NCBI GenBank assembly: GCA_020726505.1
Contig: JAHLEZ010000009.1
Location: 1,302,001 to 1,366,000 of the forward strand
Reading direction: 5' to 3'
Length of the DNA: 64,000 bases
Origin: Leptodontidium sp. MPI-SDFR-AT-0119
Taxonomy: Eukaryota; Ascomycota; Leotiomycetes; Helotiales; Leptodontidiaceae
The notes below the pieces were generated by a model. It made no database searches and was not told the origin of the DNA. It saw only the letters and a list, made by a program, of their open reading frames with translations. Position 1 is the first letter of the stretch, and each line of letters opens with the position of its first letter. This document shows, one piece after another, positions 25,037 through 36,526 of the stretch. Position numbers and translations under genes: made by a program.

Positions 25037-26210
25037 TTAAGTACTATATGATTCCAGCAGCCGCACGACAGCCTCCTGCCCATTCTCGGCGGCCAACGAT
25101 AGCGGCGTCCGGCCAGAGTCACTCTTCGCCTCGGCGTCGGCGCCCTTCTCGAGCAGCAGCCGCACGACAGCCTCCTCGCCTCTCGCGGCGGCATACGATA
25201 GCGGTGTCCAGCTTGAGTCACACTTCGACTCGACGTTGGCGCCCTTCTCAAGCAGCAGCCGCACGACAGCCTCCTCGCCTCTCGCGGCGGCCCACGACAG
25301 CGGTGTCCGGCCAGAGTTACTCTTCGACTCGACGTCGGCGCTCTTCTCGAGTAGTAGCCGCATAATAGCCTCTTGCCCATTCTCGGCGGCCCGTGACAGC
25401 GATGTCTGGCCAGAGTTACACTTCGACTCGACGTCGGCGCCCTTCTCGAGCAGTAGCCGCACGACAGCCTCCTCGCCTCTCGCGGCGGCCCACGACAGCG
25501 GTGTCCGGCCAGAGTTACTCTTCGACTCGACGTCGGCGCTCTTCTCGAGTAGTAGCCGCATAATAGCCTCTTGCCCATTCTCGGCGGCCCGTGACAGCGA
25601 TGTCTGGCCAGAGTTACACTTCGACTCGACGTCGGCGCCCTTCTCGAGCAGCAGCCGCACGATAGCCTCCTCGCCTCTCGCGGCGGCCCACGACAGCGGC
25701 GTCTGACTAGAGTTACTCTTCGACTCGACGTTGGCGCCCTTCTCGAGCAGCAGTCGCACGACGGCCTCTTGCCCATTCTCAGCGGCCCACGACAGCGGTG
25801 TTCGACCAGAGTCACTCTTCGCCTCGACGTCAGCGCTCTTCTCGAGTAGTAGCCGCACGACAGCCTCCTCGCCTCTCGCGGCGGCCCACGACAGCGGCGT
25901 CTGACTAGAGTTACTCTTCGACTCGACGTCGGCGCCTTTCTCGAGTAGTAGCCGCATAATAGCCTCTTGCCCACTCTCGGCGGCCCGTGACAGCGGTGTC
26001 TGGCCAGAGTTACACTTCGACTCGACGTCAGCGCTCTTCTCGAGTAGTAGCCGCACGACAGCCTCCTCGCCTCTCGCGGCGGCCCACGACAGCGGCGTCT
26101 GACTAGAGTTACACTTCGACTCGACGTCGGCGCCCTTCTCGAGCAGCAGCCGCACGACGGCCTCTTGCCCTCTCTCGGCGGCATACGACAGTGGACTCCG
26201 TTCGTTCCGG
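25037..26210 (-). repeat. Twelve 99-bp ankyrin-coding tandem repeats
   Basis: The array has a 99-bp period with units of the TPLSWAAARGEEAVVRLLLE type alternating with a RAAENGQEAIMRLLLE type. A two-unit block of 198 bp recurs almost identically (for example CATAATAGCCTCTTGCCCAT at 25361 and 25559), showing recent expansion in pairs. Unit differences cluster at NSSQ/NSGQ/DSGR/NSGR and R/W/Y positions. Confidence 0.9.
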
Positions 26211-29201
26211 TACTCGGCATTCGTCTGACCCATGACAATGAAAAATGCGAGAAAGGTCTCGTCCTCTTGCTCTGCAACATAGGAGAGAACGCTTCGCTTC
26301 CGCGAGAATGTGAAATTGCGGCCAATTTTAATACACTTGTTTCTGTTATGGGAGAACCGATTGCATAAGTCGCGAAGGGGAGATCCCTGTGGCAGCATTT
26401 CCAAATAGACTTCGACGAATGATTTGACGGCTTCGTTACTGCCGGTAGCTAGCGCGGCAAAAATTGGCGGCCCATAACGCTCATCTTCCACATCAAAACA
26501 GGACCGCTTAGATGGGTGAACTCTTATGAGGGCTGCCATGTTCCTTTCTGACAATATGTATAAAAGACTTGCTTTCGGCCTATATCGCCGCACTTCGTGC
26601 CTTTCAAACAGGTTGCCGAGTTTGATCCAGTCGGTAAGCTTGAAGCTTTGAAGGAAACCCATCTGGGCGACGCTGCCCTCTTCTGCTGCATCCGCGTGGT
26701 ACAGAACATTCCGTGTGGCATACTCTAAGAACGGAAACTTTTTATTTGCCAACTGGCGGAGTTCTGCGGCTTTCTGGGTATTCGCTGTGGGAAGTGAGCC
26801 AGCGATGTCGAGAGCAGTAGCGATGTCGACGCGCATGTATGTGAGACAGCACTGTTTCAGTCGCTCATGGCTTAATCCTTCAAAGTTCCCTCCGAGGTCA
26901 GACAAAATCTCCCTCAACCCATTTTTCTTAAGAAGAAAGTCCTTCACTGATTCGTGAATGAATTGAACTGTCGGGTTTTTAGACCTGGTGATCTCGGCAA
27001 GCCCTTTAGAAGCGTTGAGGATGAATCTCTTCATAACAGCTGTTGTGATCTCGTCGGGATCCCACTCAGAGAGAGCCTGATGTTCGACACCGGAAAGGAT
27101 GGCAAAGTATAACTGCTCTGGCGTTAACGGCTGTCTTGCGAAGAGCGTCCACTGGATACACAGAAGTAATTCACCCCTGTTATGGTAATCACGTGTCAAA
27201 ATATCGCGGAACAGCTCGTATAGATCCCCAGGGATATCTCGGAGTTTTTGTCGAAGCGCATGAATGCGGCCACCGTCATGCTCTTTGTTCAGAATCCCCA
27301 CTACTAGGAAAACCCACATGAAGACCCCAGAGGCCTTTTCTTGGAGGTCGGTACGGATCTGCCCAGCGAGCTTACTGTGCCCAATCCTCAACTCGCTGTC
27401 CAGGTAGCTGATGATATCCTGGTTATGCCCTTCTTCTCCTTCTATAACTAGACTAAGTCCTTTTGTAATCGAGATGTGAGGGTAATGCCTGCTTGAAAAG
27501 CAGATTTGAAATCCGATACCGGCTGATGTGGTCAATTCGCCCAAGAGTTCGAAAAATGATATCATATCTCGGACCTGACGCTCGTCGCATTCATCTAAAG
27601 CGTCGATGAAACATACCACAGAAGACTCACCAAGGTTCTGCACAGCTTGTTCGAAGAGTGCTTTCAGTGACTCGACGCTCCATTGATGGTATCCGCCGTT
27701 CCATGTTGTTAGTCCGAGAGAGTCAAAGACACCTTGAAGTGCTGGAAGTTGTTCGAGAAGCCGAAGCAACAGTGATCGGTACATCCCAATTGTACACTTC
27801 TCTAGGTCGCCTCCTCGCGCGTTGAAGAAGAAGGAAATGACAATCTTGTCTTTCATCTTCTTCCGAGCATTAGCGAGAGCGAACTTCATCAGCGTCGACT
27901 TCCCGGTCCCAGGCTTCCCTTTGATCCATAGAAAGCCGTGATGTTCGCCGAGCTTGCTAGGGTCAAGCCAGTCGAGATATTCGGACTTTTCTAGTAGCCA
28001 TTTACATGTCTTGGCGTGTGCGTTCTTGATATTCATCTGGCGAGCATCGATTTGGTCGAATCCCAATGAGTCTAGTAGCACCCGTTTCTGCTCTTTATCC
28101 AGGGGTGACTGCTCCACTATCGTAGGCTGCTCAGACACCGTAGTTGTGATCCTACAGAGAGCAGCGGTAACCTTTTTATACTCAACGTCGTCGAGTCCCA
28201 TAAAGCGACACATTTCCATGTGGTTCCGCCCAATATGCTCAGTTGTCTCGATAGCTGAGATGTTAAGATACGATGAAGTGTCATCCACAACCGACGAGGT
28301 GGTCAGCAAAATACAGAACTGAAAGTCATCGAACATAAGTAAGTACCTTTTCTCCTGAGAGGAGTCCAACGCCACATTGTTCCTGAAAGGAGTGTATGAT
28401 CCAACTTCGGGCTTGAGCCATGGGACCAAATTCGTCTCTCAGTTCTCTCAAACGTTCAGAGGACGGCAACAGAGCGCTGACGATTTGCTCGTTGACAGAA
28501 AACCCGGCTGCCTTGGCCACCTTCTCAGCAATGCGGTGGAGAAAGCGGCGGGGATCAGAGCCAGCGTGTGGGGTGCCAAAAAATATGATACCGATTGTGG
28601 ATTCGCATATACCACAAAGGTATGCCTGTCCCAGATGGCAACCTCTCGACCGCCGCAGCGCCTCTTTGATAACAATTCCTCCCAGACTATGAACTACAAA
28701 CAAGACTGGTCTCGACGGCTCGGCCCGACGCTCAGAATCCAAAGCGACCAGGAGATCCCAAGCGATATCATAGACCGTATTTCTGTTCGCAGGTGCTTCT
28801 GCCCAATGTCTGATACGCGTATCGTAGCCGTACGTCAGGACTCTTGCGTAGGGTACCGTTACTGGAAGCAAATCTCGAGGCCAATAGATAGCGTCCCTAT
28901 TGCCACGGTCGGAGCTCGAGAAGGGATTAAGTTTTCGAATTTTGGGAGGAGGCTCGACAAATTCGCCGGCTGCACGATCGTCGTTGCGGTATCTGACATT
29001 CCCCTTTTTAGAAGTCCATGTGCGCTCAGGATGACCGGTAAATCCATGTATAAACACGATGCTTTCTAATCAGTAGACTGTATAAAGATCACAGGAATAG
29101 GAAGAAACTCACTCGAAAGAAGGCTCGTTAGGTTCGAAAAGGACTGTCAGGCCAGTCCCAGGAACAGCCGCACGCCAATATTTTCCATCCGGCTCATTCA
29201 T
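25037..29201 (-). CDS. SesB-like hydrolase-NACHT-ankyrin NLR
   Basis: A tripartite NLR of about 1,352 aa if spliced as follows: exon 1 29113-29201 (ATG at 29201), exon 2 28347-29061, exon 3 25037-28291. Exons 1-2 encode an alpha/beta-hydrolase of the SesB/lipase-like type (DIVFIHGFTGHPERTWT, LFVVHSLGGIVIKEAL with the nucleophile Ser, FFGTPHAGS). Exon 3 carries NACHT (HGFLWIKGKPGTGKS, SVVCFIDALDECDE) and twelve ankyrin repeats. Intron 1 (51 bp, donor GTGAGT, acceptor AAG) is in phase. At intron 2 (28292-28346) homology and a GCTGAC branch point place the acceptor where the sequence reads TCG rather than TAG; the nearest upstream AG would give a 28-nt intron. Either an unusual splice is used or the gene is damaged. 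The NACHT and linker closely match the NLR at 6920-10995, so the two are paralogues with different effector domains. Confidence 0.75.
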
Positions 29202-32200
29202 CGTATCAAACAGAGCCGAAGGAATTGAGGATTATTATTCCTAGCCAGCTTCGGCGGAGATACGGCGCTTATCGAACACCTGGGTGGAATGCGCCTAGGA
29301 GGAATTCGATTAGAGGGGTGGCAGGCGCGAGGTCTTCTGGAGGCACGATTCGGGTGGGTCAACTGGAGATGGCGAGATACATTTGATTGGAGATATTGGC
29401 TAAGATTCAATCGCTGCGACTTGCCGAAAACGAAGGTCAAGTGTCCAAACCCTTCCACAGGATTGGGAGAGATGGATTCCAGGTAAGGGAGCGGTTGAAC
29501 GCAAGAAGGAAGAAAGAAGAATGGGATGATGGATTCGCAGCGCAGCGCGTTCAGCCTCACCTCGCGGGCTGGATGTGGCGGGAGGCGGGGTGTTGGGCAG
29601 ATTACAGCACAGCCGCAGCCACGTCAGTTACCGTGTTGACTTGATCTGAATTAGTAGGAGTGTCTAGAAGTCTAATACTAGCCCTTCCCTTATAATGTCT
29701 TTGCTAGATCCGGAAGCGGAGGATCTAAAGGAAGGAGGAAGGGAGCGAGATCAATAACAAGGACGAGTTATTATAATAAATTTCCTCCCAAAAGGAATTC
29801 GAGAAATATAACGAAAAGGAGGTAACTAAACTTGACGCTCAAGCTGAACCGATGTCATTCGAAGAGCCTGGACGTCTACTACTTATAGGAAAGGACGTTG
29901 GGGAAGGGAAAGGGCAGGGCAGGACAGGGCAGGAGGTGAAAGGACTAAGTGATAGAAAAGCATGTAGAATTCTATCTGAGAGAGCGTACAGAGTAATAGG
30001 GGAAATAGGGGCAGCGTGATCATATGTACGTAGGTACTGAGATCTACGCCACACAGCCCATATTTCTAACAGGTCAGTATCGGATAAGAATCACATGGCA
30101 TCGAACCCCACCAATTGCAAAGTCCCGCAACCACAATTTCTTCCCTACAGATAAATAACCTCATCAACCTTTCGAATTGTAGGCAAAGAGATCAGACATC
30201 ATCCAAGGTTGTTTCTGAGCGACAACGATAACCCACTTCTTCCCGACCAGCTCTGCCTAGCTACGCCAATAGACTTCATCCCACCCTATACTGGGTAGCA
30301 GCTATTGCGCCCTATCTTCCGTTATACATCAGCATTTTAACCCACGATTTATTTTATCAGATTCACTTCTCCCGTTGCCGGACGCCTTTATCCTACCTCG
30401 TTCTAACCGTCGCACTCAGTATATTCTACTAAAGTCGCAGAGAGTGCCTCCTGACTTACGAAGACTCGAACTTCACCTTTAGCATTTGCGCAAATAGGCA
30501 ACCTCACTCTACCTCTCCTAGCCTTTCGCAGACTCAAACTTTTCATCTTCATTTGCGGCAACCTCATGCTTACACATCTATCTAAGGCGAATACAAATGA
30601 GCCTCGATATCATATAGTTAATACATCTGTTAATTTTATATAGGCAATAGTCCCTACGATCCCTATAATTACAAGTCCACACTATAAAGCGCAACGATCT
30701 CTATCTAGCTCGGATTTACAAACAAGACGAGAGGCTGTCTAGAGTAGCGCCTACTAACTATACCTAACTCTTCGAGGAGATTCGGCCCTTACCTTAGCAT
30801 AGGGCACAATCTCCAGCATATCCTAGCAGTAGTACAAGGAGGAAATAATAGTAAGCCGCTTTATTTATAAGAATTTCCCGTTTAATATAATATGAGGCTT
30901 CCGATATAAAGACACTTACAATAGAGTTAACCGATGACGATGCTAACGAGGTAGAATAGGTTACTGGCAACGGGCACTAGGTACACTAGTAGGACTATAA
31001 TGTTACTATCTTTATAAAAGATAGTAATAGAAAAAAGGACAAAGGGACAAAGTGCCCCGAGAGAAGTGGGGAGTAGAAGGTACTATTAGGCATTAATTTA
31101 TATTGTTTTAGAGGAAAATTACAAGTGACATAACATTACGTGCGGTAACTAAGATAAATTATATTCTAGTATATAGTTTCTTTTGTATTTAAGTACCTTT
31201 CTCTAAGCCAAGGGCTAAGTTAATAGTAGCCCCTTCACTTGGATTACTTATAAATAGTATTAATACGCAGTCGGTTGCATCGTTCCCCGCCTCCAGTTTC
31301 TTCTCACGTATACAGTACATAGTAATTGCCCCGTGTATCTCAGGACTAAATACATTAATATTAGATCATCTAGAACGCCTTTCAGAATGATTTCGAGATT
31401 AGGTTACAGTTTGACCCCTCCTTTTTTACTAACGTACTGAACATTTTCCACTAATTCCACTCTTACGTCAAACAAAGCCATTACAAGATATTTCACCTTA
31501 CTTACATTAATATTAAAACTCATAAGATAATCTAATAAGGCCCAAGAAGAGAAGATTATCGTCATAATAGCCTTCAAGGTGGTCACGCCATTAGTCTTGA
31601 CTTTAACTCGTTTAATCGCACTACTTATATATCAGTCGAAAACTTACCCGAGTCTTTGCAGTGGAGCCTTTTTATATACTCTTTCGTTCTAAGTAATCGT
31701 AGAGTATGCCTTGTTCAAGAATACTTTAGAGATGGCTGTAGGATTCCTTGCGTTTCATTTAGAGGAGGTGTGTTTGTCGAAGTTGCTAAGGATTGCGTGG
31801 AGTTTTGTCGACTGTCTTCGTTATTATTTGGAGGATTATTTAGGTGCCCTAAATCTACCACAGTTAAAATAGAGGAAATATAATAATAAGGCGACTTACG
31901 GCGAAGTATAAAGACATTAAAATGTTTCCGACCAAGACTATTAGTCGCCTTTAGTGTGTGCTCAGGGTATTTATTTTCTATTAAAGCGCCTTTTCGTTTC
32001 AGAGACCGTGGCAGTATAATATTCGGCGAGTGGCTATTCGGCGAGTAGTCGTCCGGCGATTAGAGGTTTGCTCAGAATCAGCTGCCTATCCTCTAGAATG
32101 CCTAGATAAATACTATAAAGGATCTCCGCATTTAGAGGAAATAAAGCATTCATAAAATTAAGGTAGCGGTTACTACTAGCGAAGCCATGGCCTGCGGCTG

Positions 32201-33300
32201 TTGACTCAAAAAATCTTTTAGTAGCCTAGCTTAATTTTAGACGATATAGTTCGTAATTCTCAAGGCGACTAAGGTACTTTATAGTATTGCCGAAGCTCTT
32301 TTTAATACATTCCGTTGGCGAAATAGCCAATACGAAAGCAAGAAACAAGTGTTCATCTATATCCTGAATTTCCTTGTAAAGCTAACGGGCTCGAGATCTT
32401 CGCTATATTGTCGCGATTAAATCTTGGGAATCAAGCTCCTCGTACCAAATGAGTTCGAGACGACTAAGTTCGCGTTCGCGACGGTTGTTCTTCAAGAGTT
32501 CTCGATTATCACGCGTCAAACTATTCGTCCTCAATTGCTTGGATTTCTCGTTGATCTTAATGAGAAATTTGTTGGTTTCCGCGTCGGAACTCATTACACA
32601 CGGACCCTTATAGGAAAGGGATTACGGGTAAACTAGAAGGAATGAGTAAATGAAATGAGTAGATAGAATAAGTGAATGAAATAAGTGAATGTGGGAAGAG
32701 TAGGAGGCCCCAGTTCCCCGCTTTCACATGCTAATCGCAACTATGCATGTCACGCAGAAATTAGTCAGTTGACTAGCTGTGCCTTCGGCATTCGGATGTT
32801 ACTTTATTCATTTCAATTCACTAATATCACTCCACTCATTCCACTTCATTTATTTAACTTCATTCGTTAAAAGAAATCACCTATGAAAGGCTTCGTTTCT
32901 ACCTTTGTTATCCGTATTATGAGCCTATAAAGCCAGCATGATTATGTTCCAATTTTGGAGAACTGCACAATTAATACGCCATAAACTCTTTCTTCAACAA
33001 TATCCATGGTCTAAACGCTATTAATGCCACATTAATGTCTTGCTTCCCCCACACTACTTCATGATAAATTAACGAAGCCAGCTTGATCGTCTAAAGAGCC
33101 AACACATCATGCTGCAACCGTAGGCCACCGGTTTATCCAGGGGACAACGGAATCAACTTCCTTAATCGACCGTCCCGCGTTGGCCCCGCAAGAATGGACC
33201 TTCGTTGCGGACAATGATACGAAAACCAATGAATATATTGTAAAATAGAGAATGATAGTGTGAATGATGATTCTATTGAGGGGGCATTTCTAGGTCTATA
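29202..33300. repeat. Intergenic and AT-rich degraded region
   Basis: The first 450 bp upstream of the NLR start are balanced in composition and should include its promoter. Beyond about 29.65 kb the DNA is AT-rich and broken on all frames. Several 60-75-codon frames exist but none has a recognisable motif. A minus-strand frame at about 32000-32400 is readable between stops as former coding sequence of unknown family. An inverted repeat at 32.6-32.9 kb is listed separately. Confidence 0.5.
32636..32872. repeat. GAATGA-rich inverted repeat, possible MITE
   Basis: The left arm (about 32638-32692) is built from AATGA/AGTGAA units and the right arm (about 32808-32872) from the complementary TTCATT/TTCACT units, around a GC-balanced core of about 115 bp. 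The shape resembles a MITE with degenerate subterminal repeats. No clean target duplication was found. Confidence 0.5.
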
Positions 33301-33321
33301 TAACTACTTTGAGTGCTGAGC

Positions 33322-33540
33322 TCTCGCATCGGTTATTAGCTTTGTATCAAGTTACTAGCTTTGTATCAGAGGCTCGCATCGGTTATTAGCTTTGTATCAA
33401 GTTACTAGCTTTGTATCAAAGGCTCGCATCGGTTATTAGCTTTGTATCAAGTTACTAGCTTTGTATCAAGTTACTAGCTTTGTATCAGAGGCTCGCATCG
33501 GTTATTAGCTTTGTATCAAAGGCTCGCATCGGTTATTAGG
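33322..33540. repeat. Minisatellite, TCGCATCGG...GCTTTGTATCA units
   Basis: The segment TCGCATCGGTTATTAG occurs five times, alternating with one to three copies of TAGCTTTGTATCA and AAGTTAC linkers. The higher-order unit is about 50 bp. The array stops about 40 bp before the LTR at 33583. Confidence 0.85.
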
Positions 33541-33582
33541 CTCGTATATGGCTAGTATTCTTATATATATAAGGGCACAGAT

Positions 33583-33884
33583 TGTTACGGCTGGCAAAAG
33601 GTTGATACGGCGAGTTGACTTAAGCTTTGTATTTGGGCCTAAAGCTACGCTCAGAATCGAGAAGAAAAGACAAGGAGAGAAGGAGAGCTCTCCGTAAGGG
33701 AGAGCTCGAGTATAAATACATAAAGAACCCTCCTAATAAGGCCTAGCGTAGTCGCACGCTATTTACATTAATATGTGGCATGCTCGCCTCCTAGTCTTTT
33801 CTATTAGGCTTAGCGCCGTCGCATAGCTAGCGATGCTACGAGCCCGTGTCGGTTAGAATACGAGGCGCATCGTAGGTCGTAACA
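33583..33884 (+). repeat. LTR, 302 bp, TG...CA ends
   Basis: Starts TGTTACGGCTGGCAAAAGG and ends GGTCGTAACA, the canonical TG...CA of an LTR. It matches 21018-21319 in inverted orientation and equal length. The flanking pentamers are CAGAT (left) and AAGAT (right), a target-site duplication with one mismatch. A degraded gag-like stretch follows at 33890, but no second LTR of the same orientation is in the window. Confidence 0.8.
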
Positions 33885-33889
33885 AAGAT

Positions 33890-34330
33890 GCCGCGCGAGT
33901 CGCTAGTGCTAGTGTTATTAAAAGAGACTCGAGGGGCTTCGCGGGCAGTAGTAGTAGTACGTTTATTAACTCATTTAGTAGCGATATTTTGTAACTCGCG
34001 GTTTAAGACAGCTAGGAATTCGTTAAGAGCCGTATAATCTTTAGTAAATTAGTACTTCTTAGTTCGGATATCGTACTTAAGCTTATCTAAGACTTTCTCG
34101 CACATATTATCGAACTAACAGGTAAGTAAGATCTTTCTAATAACCGTATATGTCGTAAACTTTATACGAAACTCATTATATATTATATTACTTATATATA
34201 ATTAACTATACTTAAGCTTAACTGCTTGTACTCGGTTATAATTAAAGAAACACTAGTCTAAAGCCTTTAAGACGTCGGCGGCTTCGTTAAAGTCTTTAGC
34301 GAAGTCAGGGCCTATTTTTTAAAGGATAAT
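33890..34330 (-). pseudogene. Degraded retrotransposon gag-like relic
   Basis: Reading the minus strand gives FDNMCEKVLDKLKYDIRTKK followed, after a stop, by DYTALNEFLAVLNRELQNIA and a Thr-rich tail. The composition and layout resemble the gag region of fungal LTR retrotransposons. Stops (TAG, TAA) interrupt it every 20-50 codons. It abuts the LTR at 33583, but no protease or reverse transcriptase follows. The family call is an inference from general appearance. Confidence 0.4.
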
Positions 34331-34484
34331 AATCTCGTCCGGGGAGTGTCGGTGCAGTACCGGTTCATGTACCACGCCGCATGTGTGAATATATTCCAAT
34401 GCGAGTATGGCGACAGAGTAATAAATGTATGGTTCAAAATCTGTGTGTATTCTAAGAGAGTGCGAGGAGAGCCAGACTATCCCC

Positions 34485-36526
34485 TTAACTGCGGTATGCA
34501 CACTTTTTCAGGGTGCAGCGCTGGAGGTGGGGCGCTAAGGAGCCTATCACCTTAGGCGTTTCAAGGCGCGTGCCCCACTATAACAAAAACATCAACAAAG
34601 CAGTCTTTTCCCACCTAAATTACCTACTTTTTACTGTATTCAAAATGTCGGAATTAATAGAACGCGATCCCACTGATGCAGGCACCTTAAGGCCTAAGGC
34701 TCCGCCCTTAAAAGTGAAAGGGACGAAGTTTGAGCCTATGGATGCGCCTCCATTCGATATACAACTAAACCTACTACCCGAGGTCGACCTTGACAATCCT
34801 CTTACGCTGTTTTTATAGTATTACACGCCTGAAATCGTTAATGGGATTATTGAAGCTACTAATGGATATAATAGGCCGTTACCTTCAAACGATTTAGTAC
34901 TACGGAGTAAAGCCAAACAGTAGTATACTACGACTCGGAATGAGATATACCTCTTTTTAGCCTTTCTTATTTACATGACTGTGTTTCCCTTTAATAAGAT
35001 TAAAGACTACTAGACTGGAGACAAGATTACCCCTTTTTACTACGTTACTAATATGTTCTTAAGGGACCGCTTTTAAGAGCTTAGAATTCGGTTCCGTGTA
35101 GCGTCATCTGACATTAAAGACTTGTATTAAAAGGTCTTATATCTCCTTTAATTTCTTATAGATTTAGCTGATTTTTGTATAGACAGAACTATTAAATATA
35201 TATATTCAAGAAACTAACATGCAGTTTTGGAAACCCGGGCGAGATGTTACTATAGATAAAGTAATCCGACGATACACTAGCCGATCTAAAGAGATAACTA
35301 CTATCCCGGGCAAGCCTATTTCCACTAATTTGAAGATATAGGTTATTGCTCAACGAGGGTTCTTCTTAAGATAGGTATTCCATCGACCAGGCAAAAAAGG
35401 AGGCCTAATTAGAGTCAAAAAACTAAAGGAATTAAATAAGACTTAATTAGTTGTTCCGCATCTTTTAAGTCTACTCCCGAAGGCCACATACTACCTCTAT
35501 TGCGACAATCTCTTCACTTCTATTAAGCTATTTGAGTATCTTCGGAAGCTAGGATACGCTACTACAGGCACAACTCGCACTACGTCAAGTGTTTTGGCTG
35601 ATTTAGTGGACTTGAAGAAAGTAAATCACGGGGACAGAGCATTGCCTTGGGGGACCGTCTACGCCTTTCTTATAGAGTCAAATATAGTCAATCAAACCGG
35701 CTTCAAAGATAGCGCTTTTGTTCTTGCTATGTCGACTGTCTTTGACGGAATCAAGAAGGTTCTACGGCTCCGACGTCGTCTAAAGGAGACTGCAAAGCAT
35801 ACAAAGACTTCACGTGTTCCTTTCGGAAAAGACGCCACAAAGAAGCTCTAGATCCCTCAATTATATAATTCCTACAACTATAATATAAGAGCTATCGACT
35901 TGGGAGATCAATTACAAGGACATAATGCGGGCCTCAGGCGACTACGACGAGGTACTATCCAAGCTCTTTACTAATTCATGCTTTTAGTAGTACTCAGTAA
36001 CTATTATTTGATTCTTTACTTCTCTAGCCACAAAGGGAAGGTTAATACTCGCTCCTAAGACGACTTCCAAAAGAAGCTAGTGGAAGTATTAATTGATATA
36101 GCGAAGGATGCACCGGGTACCCGAAAGAGGCGTAATTCCAATATATCTAAGGAGACATTTCAGGTTCCGGTACATAAACACAAGCAAATCAAGATGTCTA
36201 CAAGGTCTAATTACGCAGCTTGCAAGGGAAGGAGGCTTCACGATTATTCTCGTAAGAGGCAAGCTTTAGGGGAGATCACTGTAAACACAGGTCGGACGAG
36301 CACCCGAAGTGCTACTTTTTACGGTTACAAACAATGCCAAGTCCACTTGTGTGATAATAATCACTGTTTCATTATGTACCATAGAGAATAGATAGTATTT
36401 AAATGTCAATTGCTCTCTTATCTACAGCGTTCTACTTACTAGAATTTTGGTGAGGCTCGCTTAATTTAGTGGCCACTCCAGGCTTCGTTACAGGGGCTTA
36501 CAGGCTGTGCACGCAGCCGCAGTTAA
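34485..36526 (+). mobile_element. piggyBac-like DNA transposon, RIP-degraded
   Basis: The ends are inverted: CCCCTTAACTGCGG at 34481-34494 and its complement CCGCAGTTAAGGGG at 36517-36530. Taking TTAA (34485-34488 and 36523-36526) as the target duplication, as in piggyBac elements, the ends are CTGCGG...CCGCAG and the empty site would have been CCCCTTAAGGGG. The element is 2.04 kb and carries one degraded transposase in plus orientation. Confidence 0.75.
34645..36391 (+). pseudogene. piggyBac-type (DDE_Tnp_1_7) transposase, inactivated
   Basis: From the ATG at 34645 a single frame can be followed with many TAG/TAA interruptions. Landmarks fit the family: YYTPEIVNGIIEATN, EIYLFLAFLIYMT, the first catalytic Asp region FWKPGRDVTIDKVIRRYTSR, the second in YYLYCDNLFTSIKLFEYLR, TGTTRTTS, and a C-terminal Cys/His-rich finger (CKGRRLHD ... 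CQVHLCDNNHCFIMYHRE). The uninterrupted segments 35594-35851 and 36080-36391 are the longest survivors. Stops occur where Gln or Trp is expected, the usual RIP pattern. It cannot make an active transposase. Confidence 0.8.

Noticed and set aside
25048..25706. Plus-strand frames of 105 and 156 codons over the same ankyrin array
   Set aside because: Antisense images of the repeat units with repetitive Ser/Arg/Ala composition; no independent gene signals.
24913..26325. 470-codon minus-strand frame rich in Arg/Ser/Cys overlapping the second NLR
   Set aside because: It is the ankyrin array read in another frame. A 99-bp period without stops keeps several frames open, and the residue composition is unnatural.
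33322..33540. Minisatellite as CRISPR array
   Set aside because: Spacers are not unique, module order is irregular and the genome is eukaryotic.
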